The notes beneath the pieces were generated by a model, which was not told the DNA's origin, made no database searches, and saw only the letters and a program-made list of their open reading frames with translations. From Coprinopsis marcescibilis (lineage: Eukaryota > Basidiomycota > Agaricomycetes > Agaricales > Psathyrellaceae), in contig ML210187.1 in the NCBI GenBank assembly GCA_004369085.1, forward strand, positions 1-64,000: a stretch of 64,000 nt of DNA, read 5' to 3'. Positions within the stretch are counted from its first letter, which is position 1, and each line of letters starts with the position of its first letter. Shown one piece after another: positions 34,450 to 46,222 of this stretch. A program made the translations under genes and the position numbers.

Positions 34450-36679
34450 ATGGCCTTCGAACTATCCCTCTTGGACGTGGTGCTCACCTCAACAGCACTC
34501 ATCGCTTGTGTTTTATCGGTACAATGGTCTCGAAGGAATCGCTACAAACTTCCTCTACCCCCAGGGCCAAAGAAGATGCCAATTCTTGGCAATCTTTTAG
34601 TGATGCCGAACAAGGACGAGTGGATACAATACCACAAGTGGTGCAAAGAGCTAAGTGTGTCCGGCTACTCGACCATCTCGTCTGGAGTTGCTCATTTGTG
34701 CGTCAGAAACCGATATCCTCCATCTCGACGCCGCCGGTACCTCTATCATCGTTGTTGAGACATCCAAAGCAGCAACCGAGCTTCTTGAATGACGTTCATC
34801 CATTTATTCTGGGCGGTTCGCGCCTTCATTTCTTACTTTCCGTCCAATGCTAATTGTGCGTCAATTTAGACCTCGAATGCCAATGATCAAAGAGCTGATG
34901 GGATGGGACTTTGCGTTCGGTCTGATGGATTATGGTGTGTTCTTCGACCTTGACCTATCAATTGCGGTATATTTAAACGAGGACACCTAAAGGAAATGAT
35001 TGGTTAGTAGTCTTCGGCCTGCTCAGATTCCCACCCTGAATTAGAATTTCAATATCAGGCGCAAGCATCGGAGACTCATGCATAACTCGTTTCACCCATC
35101 TGCCGCCCAAAATTATCGGCCTCACGTCTTGAAGGCAACCCACAACCTACTCAACAGGTTCTTGAAGTACCCACATACCCCAGTCGAGAATCTCAGGCAG
35201 TATGTGCTTTCCGCGCTTGGTTCTCGTCATACTTAGTTGCCGTATCTAGTATGGTCGCAGAAACCATCTTATCTATCGCTTACGGGATCAACGTGCAAGA
35301 AGAGAACGACCCATTCGTGCAATTGGCAGAAGATGCCATGGCGCCACTCATTACCGCGGGACTTCCAGGTGCATTTTTGGTTGACTTCTTCCCTTGGCTG
35401 AAGTACGTGCCGGAATGGCTCCCTGGCGCCTCGTTCAAGCGCAAGGCTCGCGAATGGAAATATATTACCTCAGCCTTCCTCGAAAACCCTTTTAAAACGA
35501 CCAAGGATGCAATCGTTAAGTCAGATAGATAGGGTCTAGATATTGGCTAATTTACATTTCAATAGGCGGCGGGAAGTACCGAGCTATCATTTGTATACGA
35601 AAGCTTCGAGAAGTTGGAATCAGGTACGAACGACGATGCATATCGCGAAGACTACATCAAACGTACAGCAGGAGCGATGTATGGTGGTATGTCCCATCTC
35701 TCCGTCTCCAGCAGTAGTGCGTAAAGTTGTTGATCTCAATGCACTAAACGTAGGTGGAACCGACACAGTAAGTGTTAAATTAAACGCTGGCGCATCAAGC
35801 TTGGCTTATTTCAATCTTAGACATCCTCGGCAATCGCGAACTGCATCCTAGCTTTCTTGCAGCAACCCGAGGTCCTGGCGAAAGCACAACGGGAGGTGGA
35901 CTCAGTCGTGAAACCAGGCCACCTGCCGGACTACAAAGACCAAGATGCGATGCCATATGTTACAGCGGTTGTGAAAGAGATTCTCAGGTACAGGATTGTG
36001 GTGCCTATAGGTGCATATCAACCCTTCCATCTTGACGTCTGTCTCAACTATCGGATAAACAGCAATCCCTCATGTGTTGAGCGCGGAGGACGAGTATAAT
36101 GGATACCGACTTCCAGCGAACTCCATTGTCATTCCTAATGCTTGGTGAGTTCGTTCGATTGTGCTTGTGACGCTCCTAGCAGTGCATGCTGACACAACGG
36201 AACAGGTCTATGCTCAATGATGAATCCGTTTACGAAGACCCTTTCGAGTTTAAACCTGAACGGTTCATTGGAGAGGACGGACGTCTTGATTATAGCAAAG
36301 CCAGAGACCCCTTCCATGCCTGCTGGGGATTCGGACGACGGTATCTCTTCCTCCAGCGTCTACAACAGTGCTGAGTCCTGACCTGATATATGTTAGGATA
36401 TGCCCAGCGCGATTCATGGCGTTCCCCGCTATCTGGATTGCAGTGGCAAGTCTCATCTACGTATATGATATTGAAAAGATGAGGGATGAGAAGACCGGAG
36501 AGGTTATCGAGCCTCTGGATGAGCAGATCAATGGACTTGTTTTGTACGTTCCATGCCAACCTTCCGTGTCCGTGTTCCAGCTGACCATGTTAACAAGAAC
36601 GCCAAAACCTTTCGTGTGCTCGTTCAAACCTCGTTCCAAGGAAAAGGAGGAGCTTATTAAACGAGTTGTAACCCCTTGA
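34450..36679 (+). pseudogene. Cytochrome P450 2, otherwise intact but with one nonsense codon
   Basis: A close tandem paralogue of P450 1: MAFELSLLDVVLTSTALIAC anchor, LPLPPGPKKMPILGNL, microexon 34993..35002 (YGNDW), MVAETILSIAYGINVQEEND, I helix GGTDTTSS, KEILRYR, FEFKPERF, heme loop WGFGRRICPAR, C-terminus KPRSKEKEELIKRVVTP, stop 36677-36679. In exon 2 the sequence ELLE is followed by TGA at 34790-34792, then RSSIYSGR. P450 1 reads ELLERRSSIYSGR here, so an Arg codon (CGA to TGA, at a CpG) has become a stop. No splice choice that I can see removes it. All later exons remain open, which points to a recent loss or a single base error. Confidence 0.75.
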
Positions 36680-37275
36680 AAAAACGGAAAGTATTTATCA
36701 TAGGCTGCGCGGTCGTTTACGTTTGATGCTTGATGATGTATAAGGACAAATGTCCTTAACGTTCTAGTTTTCAGATTCAGCATACTATCCATTTATGGCT
36801 CTTTTGGAAGCAGTGGTGCTGAGAAAAGAGCGTGCTCATAGGGACGAATTGATAGACTAGGCTAGGCCGTGAGTCGCGCCATTCGGCAGATCACGTCTTA
36901 AAGAAACCCAACCCCAATTCATGAAGGGTTTTATGGAAGCGCCCACCTTGCCGAAGGCTTGATTATATATGTGAGAGTGCTTAGCATCTTTCCCAAATAA
37001 AAAAAGTACTTGCTTTGTAGTCGGATCAGTCCCAAACTGAAGCCCGTTGTCTTCTAGTGAGTGTATCCCAAACAAAGCCTTTCGGGGTTCACAGAAACAG
37101 TAATACTTGCTTGTTTCATTTCGTAGTAGGCCCGTTAGCGTAATCTAATATAAGCTCCATTGCCTTCTTACTAGCTTGTCGGAGAGCCGAAAAATGATCT
37201 TTGACGTTTAAAAGGAAGATTCTGACCTAGTTGAACATATGCGGGCTCGTTTCTGCCCCTTCAATTCGAACAAGC
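36680..37275. other. Spacer between P450 genes 2 and 3
   Basis: This spacer of about 600 bp has no recognised gene and holds the P450 3 promoter. Confidence 0.5.
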
Positions 37276-39575
37276 ATGGAGACTATTCAATTTATCTTTA
37301 CAGCATTGGCCGCTGTGTGGCTTTTCAACTGGGCTATCAAGCGCCGATTCCAGTTGCCTTTGCCGCCTGGGCCGAAGGGTCTCCCGCTTGTCGGCAATCT
37401 CTTTGAGATGCCGAGAGACTTCCCCTGGGAGAAGTACCACGAATGGTGTAAGGAATACAGTACGTCGCCGTTGCTCTTATTGATTGAGTGCTTGTCGGTG
37501 ACAATGTGTAACGCAGACACGGATACTCTACACCTGTACGCCGCTGGGAAGCATATCATCGTTCTTGACTCGCCTCAGGCTGCGGCAGACCTCCTTGACA
37601 AACGGTCACTGATATACTCTGGACGGTCCGTATCATGATGACACTTTGGAGCTGTTTTACTCATATAAAGCCTGTTCAAATAGACCTCGACTTCCCATGA
37701 TAAAGGAGTTGATGGGATGGGACTGGTTCTTTGGGTTCAGAAACTACGGTAAGCGAAGATTGCAAATTCCTGGAATATTGGGATGCTTAGTGACATTCAA
37801 CAGACGAGACGTGGTGTGTTTATGTTCAGTATTTGTGTAGTTGCCTTTCCTGATCTAATATCTTGACGTCCCAGCCGTCTACATCGCAAACTGATCAACC
37901 AAGCATTCAATCCGACGGCAGTGAACCAGTTTATTCCCCAAATCAAGAGGGCGACAAGGAACATGCTCGGGCTTTTTCTCGAAGATCCTGAGAAGCTCGA
38001 AGGGAACTTGCGAAGGTGTGTTTTATGCTTGCGTCTGTTCCGTCCCAATTTACTCAAATGCTGCCCCTCGCAGGATGGCGGGAGAAACGATCATGTCCGT
38101 CTCATATGGAATCAAGATTCAAAAGAACGATGACTTCTATGTGAAGACTGCTGAGCAAGGAGTCAGTCCTGCTCTCCACATCGTGGGTAACCCTGGTGCG
38201 TTTCTTGTCGATACAATCCCTATTCTCAAGTACGTTCCTTCGTGGTTCCCGGGAGCGGGCTTCAAGACAAAGGCCAAAGAGTGGAAAAGGTTAAGCAAGG
38301 TTATGCTCGAAGTACCGTTCAAAGCGGCGAAAGCTGCCATTGTGAGTATACCGTACAAATCCAAACACTTCATCACCTCATTGACACTGGATTTTCAGGC
38401 TGATGGGTCGGCGTCCATCTCGCTTGTATCTGCCAACCTAGATAGATTAGAAGCGCTCGGACAAAATGACTCAGCTCAGGAACAAGCTGTTAAAGAGGTG
38501 GCGGGTGGCTTATATGCAGGTGAGCGTCTATTTAGTTTTTCCTATCTATGTCGGCCATACTAACGCAATTACTGACACCGTACAGTTGGAATAGACACGG
38601 TATGTCACTTTCAAGAAAGAATGTGCACCGGACTGGTGCTAACTTGTCGCCATGTGACACAGACAGTCTCGCCGATTGTGTCGTGCATATTGGCACTCGT
38701 GAAAAACCCAGCGGTGCTAAAAAGAGCTCAGGCGGAATTGGATAGCGTCATAGAACCTGGGCGCTTCCCTGATCTGAGCGATGAGCCAGCTCTGCCGTAC
38801 ATCACCGCAATTGTACACGAGTCATTTCGTTGGAGAGATGTTTCTCCCCAAGGTTAGGTTCTTTCGTTTGCCACACCTTGACTCCCAATCTGTGACCACT
38901 GACCTTGAGATCGTAGCGCTCCCGCATTGCCTTATCAAAGAGGACGAATATAACGGGTATAGAATCCCGGCAGGTTCGATTGTCATTGCAAACTCTTGGT
39001 GGGTTCCCGTTTGCTGAGTGCTTGAAGCTGTTCATGTCTGATCATTTGAGCCTGTCGCACCGCAGGGCTCTTTTACACAACGAAGACATCTATCCTGACC
39101 CGTTCGCGTTCAATCCGGACCGCTTCATGAAAGAAGGTAAACTAGACTTCCAGAGCCAGCGTGATCCTTCGTTTGCTTGTTGGGGATACGGACGAAGGTA
39201 AGTTGGCAGTCTAATGCTCCCGCACGTTAGTGTGAGTCGTCTAACTCCTGGGCTGTGGGATGTAGGAAGTGTCCAGGGAGATACATGGCTTACCCCGCTG
39301 TCTGGCTTGCAATCACGCACTTGCTATACTGCTTCGACATTATGAGGGCAAAGGACGAGTACGGCAACGACATCGATCCACCGGAAGAGTTTATCTCTGC
39401 ACTCACAATGTACGTCCGCGTATTAAAATAACAAACTTCAGACCTATGACACGTCAATAGTATGGCAAAGCCATTCAAGTACGACCTTAAGCCAAGGTCA
39501 GAAGATATCGAGAAGTTGATTCAACAGGGCTTGAGTGCCGAGGTGGACTTCCGGGAATTTGATGGAGACCATTAA
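37276..39575 (+). CDS. Cytochrome P450 monooxygenase 3 (atypical C helix)
   Basis: The start at 37276 gives METIQFIFTALAAVWLFNWA. Then LPLPPGPKGLPLVGNL; NTDTLHLYAAGKHIIVLD; RPRLPMIKELMGWDWFFGF; microexon 37804..37813; INQAFNPTAVNQFIPQIKRA; MAGETIMSVSYGIKIQKNDD; I helix VGIDTTVS; HESFRWR (E-x-x-R); FAFNPDRFMKEGKLD; heme loop WGYGRRKCPGRYMA; C-terminus KPRSEDIEKLIQQGL, stop 39573-39575. Across the microexon junction the codon is TG+C, so the C-helix Trp found in the other five copies reads Cys (YDETCRLHRK). In most P450s that Trp contacts a heme propionate. The rest looks functional. It is more diverged from genes 1 and 2 than they are from each other. Confidence 0.83.
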
Positions 39576-39854
39576 AATTTGATTTGAAAGGCCACATTTG
39601 GGTGCATCTATATTTATTTTGAATACGACATATTATTATGTTCTCCATTCAAAACCATTTCAGTTCAAGTCAGTGCGAAGGACCACTTCAATAATAAGCT
39701 ACATAAACCGTGCCGCAGTGATTGGCTACCACCGTGGCCATCAGTGTCAGTCAGCTTTGATTCACATTCTGATACGAGTATATATGTTACTAGTCGTCAA
39801 TACATAGTAGTCAATACAAATAGCTTCAATATTGTGCTTTGCTTCACGGTGTCG

Positions 39855-42096
39855 TTAGTTGAAGCCCTCCGAGGCAAGTACGGATTTTTTGATCAGGTCC
39901 GCCTTTTCCTTCGAGCGAGGCTTGATCGTGTATTGGAAAGGCTTTACCAATCTTGAAAATTGGTCAGGCTCATCACTTTCAAATAGCATGAGGTGGGCAG
40001 ATACATACATAACTAACTTCGAGAAATATTCTTCCAGTGGCTCTATGTCGTTGCCATCTTCGTCTTTGACCTTCTCAAGCTCAAAAACGTACAAAATTGA
40101 AGCGATGGCGAGCCAGACTGCAGAGAAGGCCATGTAGCGCGCAGGGCAGATGCTGCGGCAACGCGATAATGAATGTCAGAAGGAGCGGTTCGGAGGAGTG
40201 CGATGCATGCATACCGCCTTCCAAATCCAAAGCACGCGTGATTAGGGTCGCGCTGGGTCTTGAAATCCAATTTTCCGTCTTTCATGAATCGATCAGGGTT
40301 GAATCTGAAGGGTTCGGGGTAGACCTTCTCGTCGTGCAACATTGCCCTTGAATAACCTTGAGGACCTAGATGACTCGACCGCACCAGGGGGAGTACGTAC
40401 CATGCATTTGGGATGATAATTGATCCCGCAGGAAGATGATATCCGCGGTACTCATCGTCAACAGAGAGCATATGAGGAATCGCTGAAATAAATAAATTTA
40501 ATTTCAACAGGCCAGGGTAAAGCAACTGGAGCATACCAAGTGGGACGACGTCTCGCCATCTCAAGGTTTCCTTCACAATTGCGGTGATATAAGGAAGCGA
40601 CGGCTCGTCGTCGAAGCTAGGAAGGTTGCCTGCCTGAACTACGGAGTCGAGTTCCTTCTGGGCTTTCCTCATAATTTCTGGATGTTTGGTCAGCGCTAAC
40701 AGGCACGAGCTGATTGCTGAGACAGTCTGTATAATCGTCAGAATTGCATCCACATTGGTACAAGCAAAGCAACCAATTACTGTGTCTGCACCCGCTGCTC
40801 GCAAAGCACATAAGCCAGCCAATCCCGGAGAACGAGGAGGAAATACATACCAGTGTACATAGTTCCGGCAGTGGACTTGATGACATCTTCTTGGTACGCC
40901 TCATCTGTACCTTCTTCCATTTTCTGGAGGCTGACGGATACAAAGGAGGCTATGGCAGTCCCATTAGCCTAGTGATGTGAGCATTAGGCGCGCAATAGCG
41001 ACGTGAGAAATGAACTCACGATTGCTGCTTTTACAGCGCGGTACGGATCTTCCACCATCTTATTGGCAAGAACTCTCCATTCCTTGGCCTCTGTCCGAAA
41101 GCCGGCTCCAGGTACCCACGCAGGGATGTACTTGAGTAGGGGAATTGCGTCAACGAGGTATGCTCCAGGAACTGCCGCAGCAAGTAAAGTGTGAACGGCG
41201 GCCTCTGCGACTCGGACATACGGATCGTTCTTTGCTTGAATTTCGATACCGTAAGCAATCTTCAAAACCGTCTCCGCAGCTAGGCTATCAATACGGTCAA
41301 CCTTGGAAAGCGGGAGCGCTGGTAAACAACGATAACACACTGGCGTAAAATTTCCATCATATCACTGGGATCTTCGAGGAAGCGATTTAGCATCTTCTTC
41401 GTAGCCCTGGAAATGTGAGGGTGGAACTGTCGAGCAGCCGTGGGGTGGAAGGAGTGGTGAAAGATGCGACGATGCTTGCGCCTGGGCACAGAAAAGGATC
41501 AGTGGTGCGGGTGGTCCTTGATCGCAAGACGACACACCAATAGTTTCCTGTATGTACATAGCCCCAGCAGCCTCAGCCTTTAGCGCCATGGTCCTGATCG
41601 CAGTCTTGCACGCACCGTAGTCCATAAAGCCAAAGTTGAAGGTCCATCCCATGAGTTCGTTGACCATTGGTAAGCGAGCACTGTGAAGAAGCAGTGGTGT
41701 TAGCGAGTACCGCGACCTGTTAGAGTCTACAGAGGTCTTACCGTCCAGAATATAGCGAAGACCGCTTCTCAAGCAAATCATTAGCAATTTCGGCTGTGTC
41801 GACCACAATAAATGACGTAGTGGCCACACGAAGGTGCAGGATGTCAGTATCTAATGCGACCATATTTAATACGGTCGATGGCGAAGATTGAGCAGCGGCG
41901 TACTGTACTCCTTGCACCATTCGTGATATTTCTCCCACTCCATGTTGGTTGGCATATCCTTGAGGTTTCCAATCAAAGGAAGCCCGGGTGGGCCAGGTGG
42001 AAGGGGCAGCCGTGGCTTCGCCCTAGACCTCCTCCGCACGAACCACACAAGGCCGACAGTCACCAGAGTAAGCGCCACTTGGTAGGGATTGATCAT
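39855..42096 (-). CDS. Cytochrome P450 monooxygenase 4
   Basis: The start at 42096 gives MINPYQVALTLVTVGLVWFV, an ER anchor, then RLPLPPGPPGLPLIGNL, NTDILHLRVATTSFIVVD, RARLPMVNELMGW, microexon 41538..41547 (YGNYW), RKHRRIFHHSFHP, LAAETVLKIAYGIEIQAKND, I helix AGADTTVS, KETLRWR, FRFNPDRFMKDGKLD, heme loop FGFGRRICPARYMA and C-terminus KPRSKEKADLIKKSV; stop at 39855-39857. It is convergent with P450 3, with about 280 bp between their ends. All catalytic landmarks are present. The substrate is unknown. Confidence 0.88.
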
Positions 42097-43142
42097 GTAC
42101 GCGAATAAGGGAGGTGTGGAATGTAAGTCGTGGCTCCAACATTGGCTCTTTATCGTGCTCGGAAAGTCATATTTAGCCACTTGGTTGGTAAGTAAGATTT
42201 GGCTCACAGATGTCTAAAGAGTGCGGTGGGTAATTATGTCACAACGATGGCGACCGCCGAGCGCCCACAAATGTTCAGGTAAACATATAGACATCCCATT
42301 GCAGGTGCCCAGGATTACTGGGCCCAGCGAAGGCGGTAATAGACGACCCTGTAGGCCCGACGAAGACGAAGACAAGCCCATTCCAGTTCACACATGAACG
42401 GTTCTTAGGACGATGGATGGACAGCTTTGACTCTACATGCGCTCGGGACCCAGGTCATTCATCCATTGGACACGGCAGAAGCCGAATCCGAACCAGCCAG
42501 CCACAGGATGCAAGCCCACTAACGCTGCGGGCTATCGATATACCCAGGTTGCTTCGTGGAATTTGGCGCGGTCTGTTTGATGATCACTTCTCTCGTCTAA
42601 GTTATCAAAATTGAGAGGCGAAGAATGCTTGCAATGCGAATACCATTTGAATTGATACTTGCTTTTAGTTTACAAATCCAGAATCGTTCCTCGTTCTGCC
42701 GCCATGTGCTGCACATTCTTTGACAAGGTTCTGGCCGCCCTGTCAGCATCTGCTCCACCTTCAAGCTCTTCAGGCCTCAGGATCCATAACGGTCTTCTTC
42801 CTAATGCGACCTGTTTACTGTCTCCGTCGTCCAGGATTAACTCGGCCCACAGAAGCTCTTGACATTTCGGTCGAAACGTCGAGAAAACGAAAGTCTGCCC
42901 TTGGATAGCGCGTAATACTGTTTGAAAATATTATGAGGCGTCGCGAGCGAGTGCAAACTTCAGAGAGTAGTTTTGCGATCAAATTGTCGCATACTAGTGC
43001 TTGGTGCACGGACCACAAAATGCCCCTATCTACAATGGCTGTGCTCCAGACTAAATGCTGACTGCGCCCGTTACGGTCTTGCAAAGAGCCATTGATCGCA
43101 GCCAAATGACTACAGTCTTCCTTCTTCCCATTCTATTCGCAA
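42097..43142. other. Divergent intergenic region, about 1.05 kb
   Basis: It lies between P450 4 (minus) and SH3 gene 1 (plus) and should hold both promoters. No coding signal was recognised. Confidence 0.55.
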
Positions 43143-44009
43143 ATGGCTGTCGTCGATACCCAGAACGCTGCTCTTGTCGAGCACATTGTCTCTCAAATTG
43201 AGCAGAATGTCCAGTTTCTAGCATCGCAGAACTATATATCCCAGGCCGATGCCGCAACGATTTTGGAGCGACTCCCCAACGAGAGGGCTGCCCAGAGCAA
43301 TGGGAGCGCTCTCTCGTCAATTACGTCCAAGTTTTCGAACATGATGCCCTCCAAGGGCCCGTCTATGCCTGTACCACGAGCTGTACCCGCTGCTCCTAAG
43401 GTGCAGCAGGCAAGGGCGATTTGGGGGTACAACGAGGGTGGAGCAGTGAGTCGTCGTCGCATGTTTGCTGCATGTTGGTTTCGGTGCTCACATACTGTCG
43501 GTTTAGGATCCAAACGACTTATCGTTCTCGAGCGGGGATATCATTGACATTATCGAGGAGACAAACGAAGATTGGTGGAAGGGGAGGTTCAATGGAAAGG
43601 AGGGTCTTGTTCCGGCGAATTACGTCGAGAAGCTCAGGACGGTTGCACCAGGGGCTCCTCCTGCTTCTGCGCCCACACCGTACAGGAAGTTCGGGGCTGC
43701 TTACCATGGGGTAGATGCTCCCCCGCCTACAGGGCAGGGTGTCAACTCCGTTGGTCTGCAGGAGAAACCGGGTACGGAGGAGAAGAAGGCAGGATTTGGG
43801 AAATACAAGGACACGGTATAGTGTTCGCTCTGGGTTTTAATTGTCTGCATTGCTAATGACCTTTACTTTTGTAGCTAGCTCAGTCTGCTGTTGGTGGAGC
43901 AGGATTTGGTGCCGGTACGTTTCATTATGGATATCACCTTGCTGTTTCCGTACTAATCGGTGGTATAGGTGCTGCTATCGGTGGAGGGTTGGTTCGAGCG
44001 ATCTTCTGA
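43143..44009 (+). CDS. SH3-domain protein, Lsb1/Pin3-like, paralogue 1
   Basis: Exons 43143..43445, 43507..43815, 43875..43914 and 43969..44009 give 230 aa. The N-terminal helical part (ALVEHIVSQIEQNVQFLASQ, YISQADAATILERLP) is followed by one SH3 domain from about residue 90: ARAIWGYNEGGADPNDLSF, GDIIDIIEETNEDWWKGRF, GKEGLVPANYVEKL. It has the ALYDY-equivalent, the Trp pair and the ANYVE end needed to bind Pro-rich ligands. A Pro/Ala linker and a Gly-rich tail ending GGGLVRAIF follow. Yeast Lsb1/Pin3 binds the WASP homologue Las17 and acts in actin patches and endocytosis; the same role here is inferred. A second copy with the same exon plan lies at 51871-52751. Confidence 0.88.
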
Positions 44010-44944
44010 GCAGCCGAATGTTCAGTATATAAGATACCTGTGGATTCATATTCAGGATGGATATCACAGTCTCCTTTACTCCGACATGTGGTGGCAAGGG
44101 GCTCGGCTGTCCACGCATCTCTGAACAGATATCCTTGCAAGATAAGTTATGTCCGTGACATGTCTTCCAATTGACCTCTGTTACTATTTCCCTATCAATC
44201 TGCGCGTTGCATCGCACATGGGCTGTTCTCGCTTTCTGACAGCTTGCATATGAAATCAACTTCACAAGATCCTGCCCAACCGTTCTCACAATCCATGAGA
44301 CCATCAGGCCAATACGCTTCGACTCCCTATGACATTCACTGATGTTCTTCCGCGTCATAAGTGGGCTCAATTCTTGTTTATGCCTGCGACTTTGTGCATA
44401 CTCTACGGAGTCGATGCGTGGCTATGGACCCGCCCCTTCATAACAGTTAATTTGAGTGCCAAGTGAGGTCTAAGTTTTTTGTGGCTGAAAACGTGCGAGA
44501 TTGTCCAGATTCTGGACCGACCAGGGAGACGTGGCTATTCAAAGACATACCCTGCTGTCACCAGTTTATACATAGGAGAAGCACAAGAGTCTTCGTCTTC
44601 GAGGTGTATCTTGTTCTTCTCGTCCCTCGAGGTATAAAACAAACAATTTTCTCAAAAGGGGGACGGATGACCCCGGCATCATTATCGGTGACGAGCGTGG
44701 GAATCTGAGCACAACGACAGCCGAAAATCATCTTGCGGTCAATCCCCTGAGTGCTTTCCAGCTCACCCCATCATCGCCTTGCTCGCTTCGTCACAGCGTC
44801 CCCCACGTTCTTTACTTTAAAAAGCTCTTCTCCGCCAACCGCTTCTTGCGCCTTCGCCCCATTACTTTTACAGTGAGTACAATGTCCTCGAGCTCGTCGT
44901 TAGGGTACCGGTGCTGAGAATTTTGCCAGGTTTTCGTAGTCGAA
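44010..44944. other. Intergenic, about 0.93 kb
   Basis: It holds the 3' flank of SH3 gene 1 and the promoter of the Kre9-like gene. A TATAAAA-like string near 44633 lies about 310 bp upstream of that start, too far to be called a core promoter with confidence. Confidence 0.5.
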
Positions 44945-45821
44945 ATGCTCTTCAAATCTACTACTCTTGTCGCCACCCTCCTGGCTGCTGCTTCGGTAAC
45001 TTCAGCTCAGCTCCGTGTTGTGCGCCCTAGTCGTGACATCTGGTGGGGTGCGTTGTGGTTTTTGACCCCCTGTGACCGTCCGGATGTGCTGAACTGTTGT
45101 GTGTAGTCGCTGAATCCACCAATGTCATGGAATGGAGCTGCCGAGAGAGCCAACAGGAACAGTTCACTATTCTGTAGGTCTTTGCTGTTTTTGTTGTCTG
45201 GTCTTGACTTTACTGACTTTTCGCCTGTAGTATCGGCAAAGAGGTTCGCCTGACGCTACTACCCGGCGTTGTGCTCCATGCTGACCGTGTTGTGTATTTT
45301 TAGGGAGATGTGATCCCACCTCTGCCAATCTTCGCCATCCAGAACAACTTCCAGTGCTCGATTGAGGTTACCCAGGACAAAGCTAACCAGGTGCCAGGCG
45401 ACAACTACCTCATCTATTTTGCCAACATCATCAACAACACCGACGTGAGTACCCGCTATAACGATTTTACCCTGCACACCACTTTGCTTCGTTTGTTAAA
45501 TGAAGCTTGGCTTCACCGCCTTTCCATATGCATACGATCACTGTTATCCTCGTCGAGCTCCATGATTGACTGACTAGCTTTTGTTCCTATCAGGTTTACG
45601 CCATCTCCGAGCCCTTCGAGATCAGGCCTCTGGGCTCAGCCTACCCTGCTGAGACCACCCGAGGCGCCAGTCCCTCCGCCTCTGGAGGTGCCAATGCCCC
45701 TGGCGCCTCCGACGGCGCAACTGGCAACAAGAACGCAGCATTATCCCTCTCGGGGAGCAGCATGGGCCTCGCCACGGGCCTTATTGGGCTTGTTAGCGCA
45801 GCCGCTGCTGCAATGCTCTAA
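44945..45821 (+). CDS. Kre9/Knh1-like GPI-anchored cell-surface protein
   Basis: Exons 44945..45047, 45107..45173, 45231..45243 (13-nt microexon), 45304..45444 and 45594..45821 give 183 aa. A signal peptide (MLFKSTTLVATLLAAASVTSA) is followed by a Kre9/Knh1-like N-terminal domain: VVRPSRDIWWVAESTNVMEW, IPPLPIFAIQNNFQCSIEVT, PGDNYLIYFANIINNTDVYA, ISEPFEIRPLGSAYP. A short Ser/Thr/Ala/Gly region and a C-terminal hydrophobic tail (GLATGLIGLVSAAAAAML) fit GPI attachment. The family is named for yeast cell-wall beta-1,6-glucan assembly genes; basidiomycete members are abundant, small and of unproven function. The protein looks complete. Confidence 0.88.
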
Positions 45822-46222
45822 ACCCCGTTCGAGGCTCCAGACTGCCGTGATTGCCTTTGCGGTGTTATGCTTGACCCATACCGGTACCACACTTTTCTAG
45901 CCATTGCTTAGGACTTCGCCTATACGTATATCCTTTTCTACCCACTTCTTGGACTCGGATATATACCACTGCTTCTCGTTCCAAATGATTGCTCATGTTC
46001 TTATTGACGCTTTTGACGTGCTCTGTGTTCTGTGTAATACTCTACTAATCCCTGTTGTTGTTGTAAGTACCTGCTTATCCTCGATGAGGCTCCCTTGCTC
46101 GCTGTCTTAGCTCTTGGTTCGCTTTATAGCACATACTCAGGGGGTCAATCTAGTATGGATCATATGCCTCGGAAGGACATAATCTGGAATCTGGATTCTG
46201 TGACAAATTTCGGAGCGAGCAC
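45822..46222. other. Intergenic, 400 bp
   Basis: It holds the 3' flank of the Kre9-like gene and the promoter of the acidic Gln-rich protein gene. Nothing else was recognised. Confidence 0.5.
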
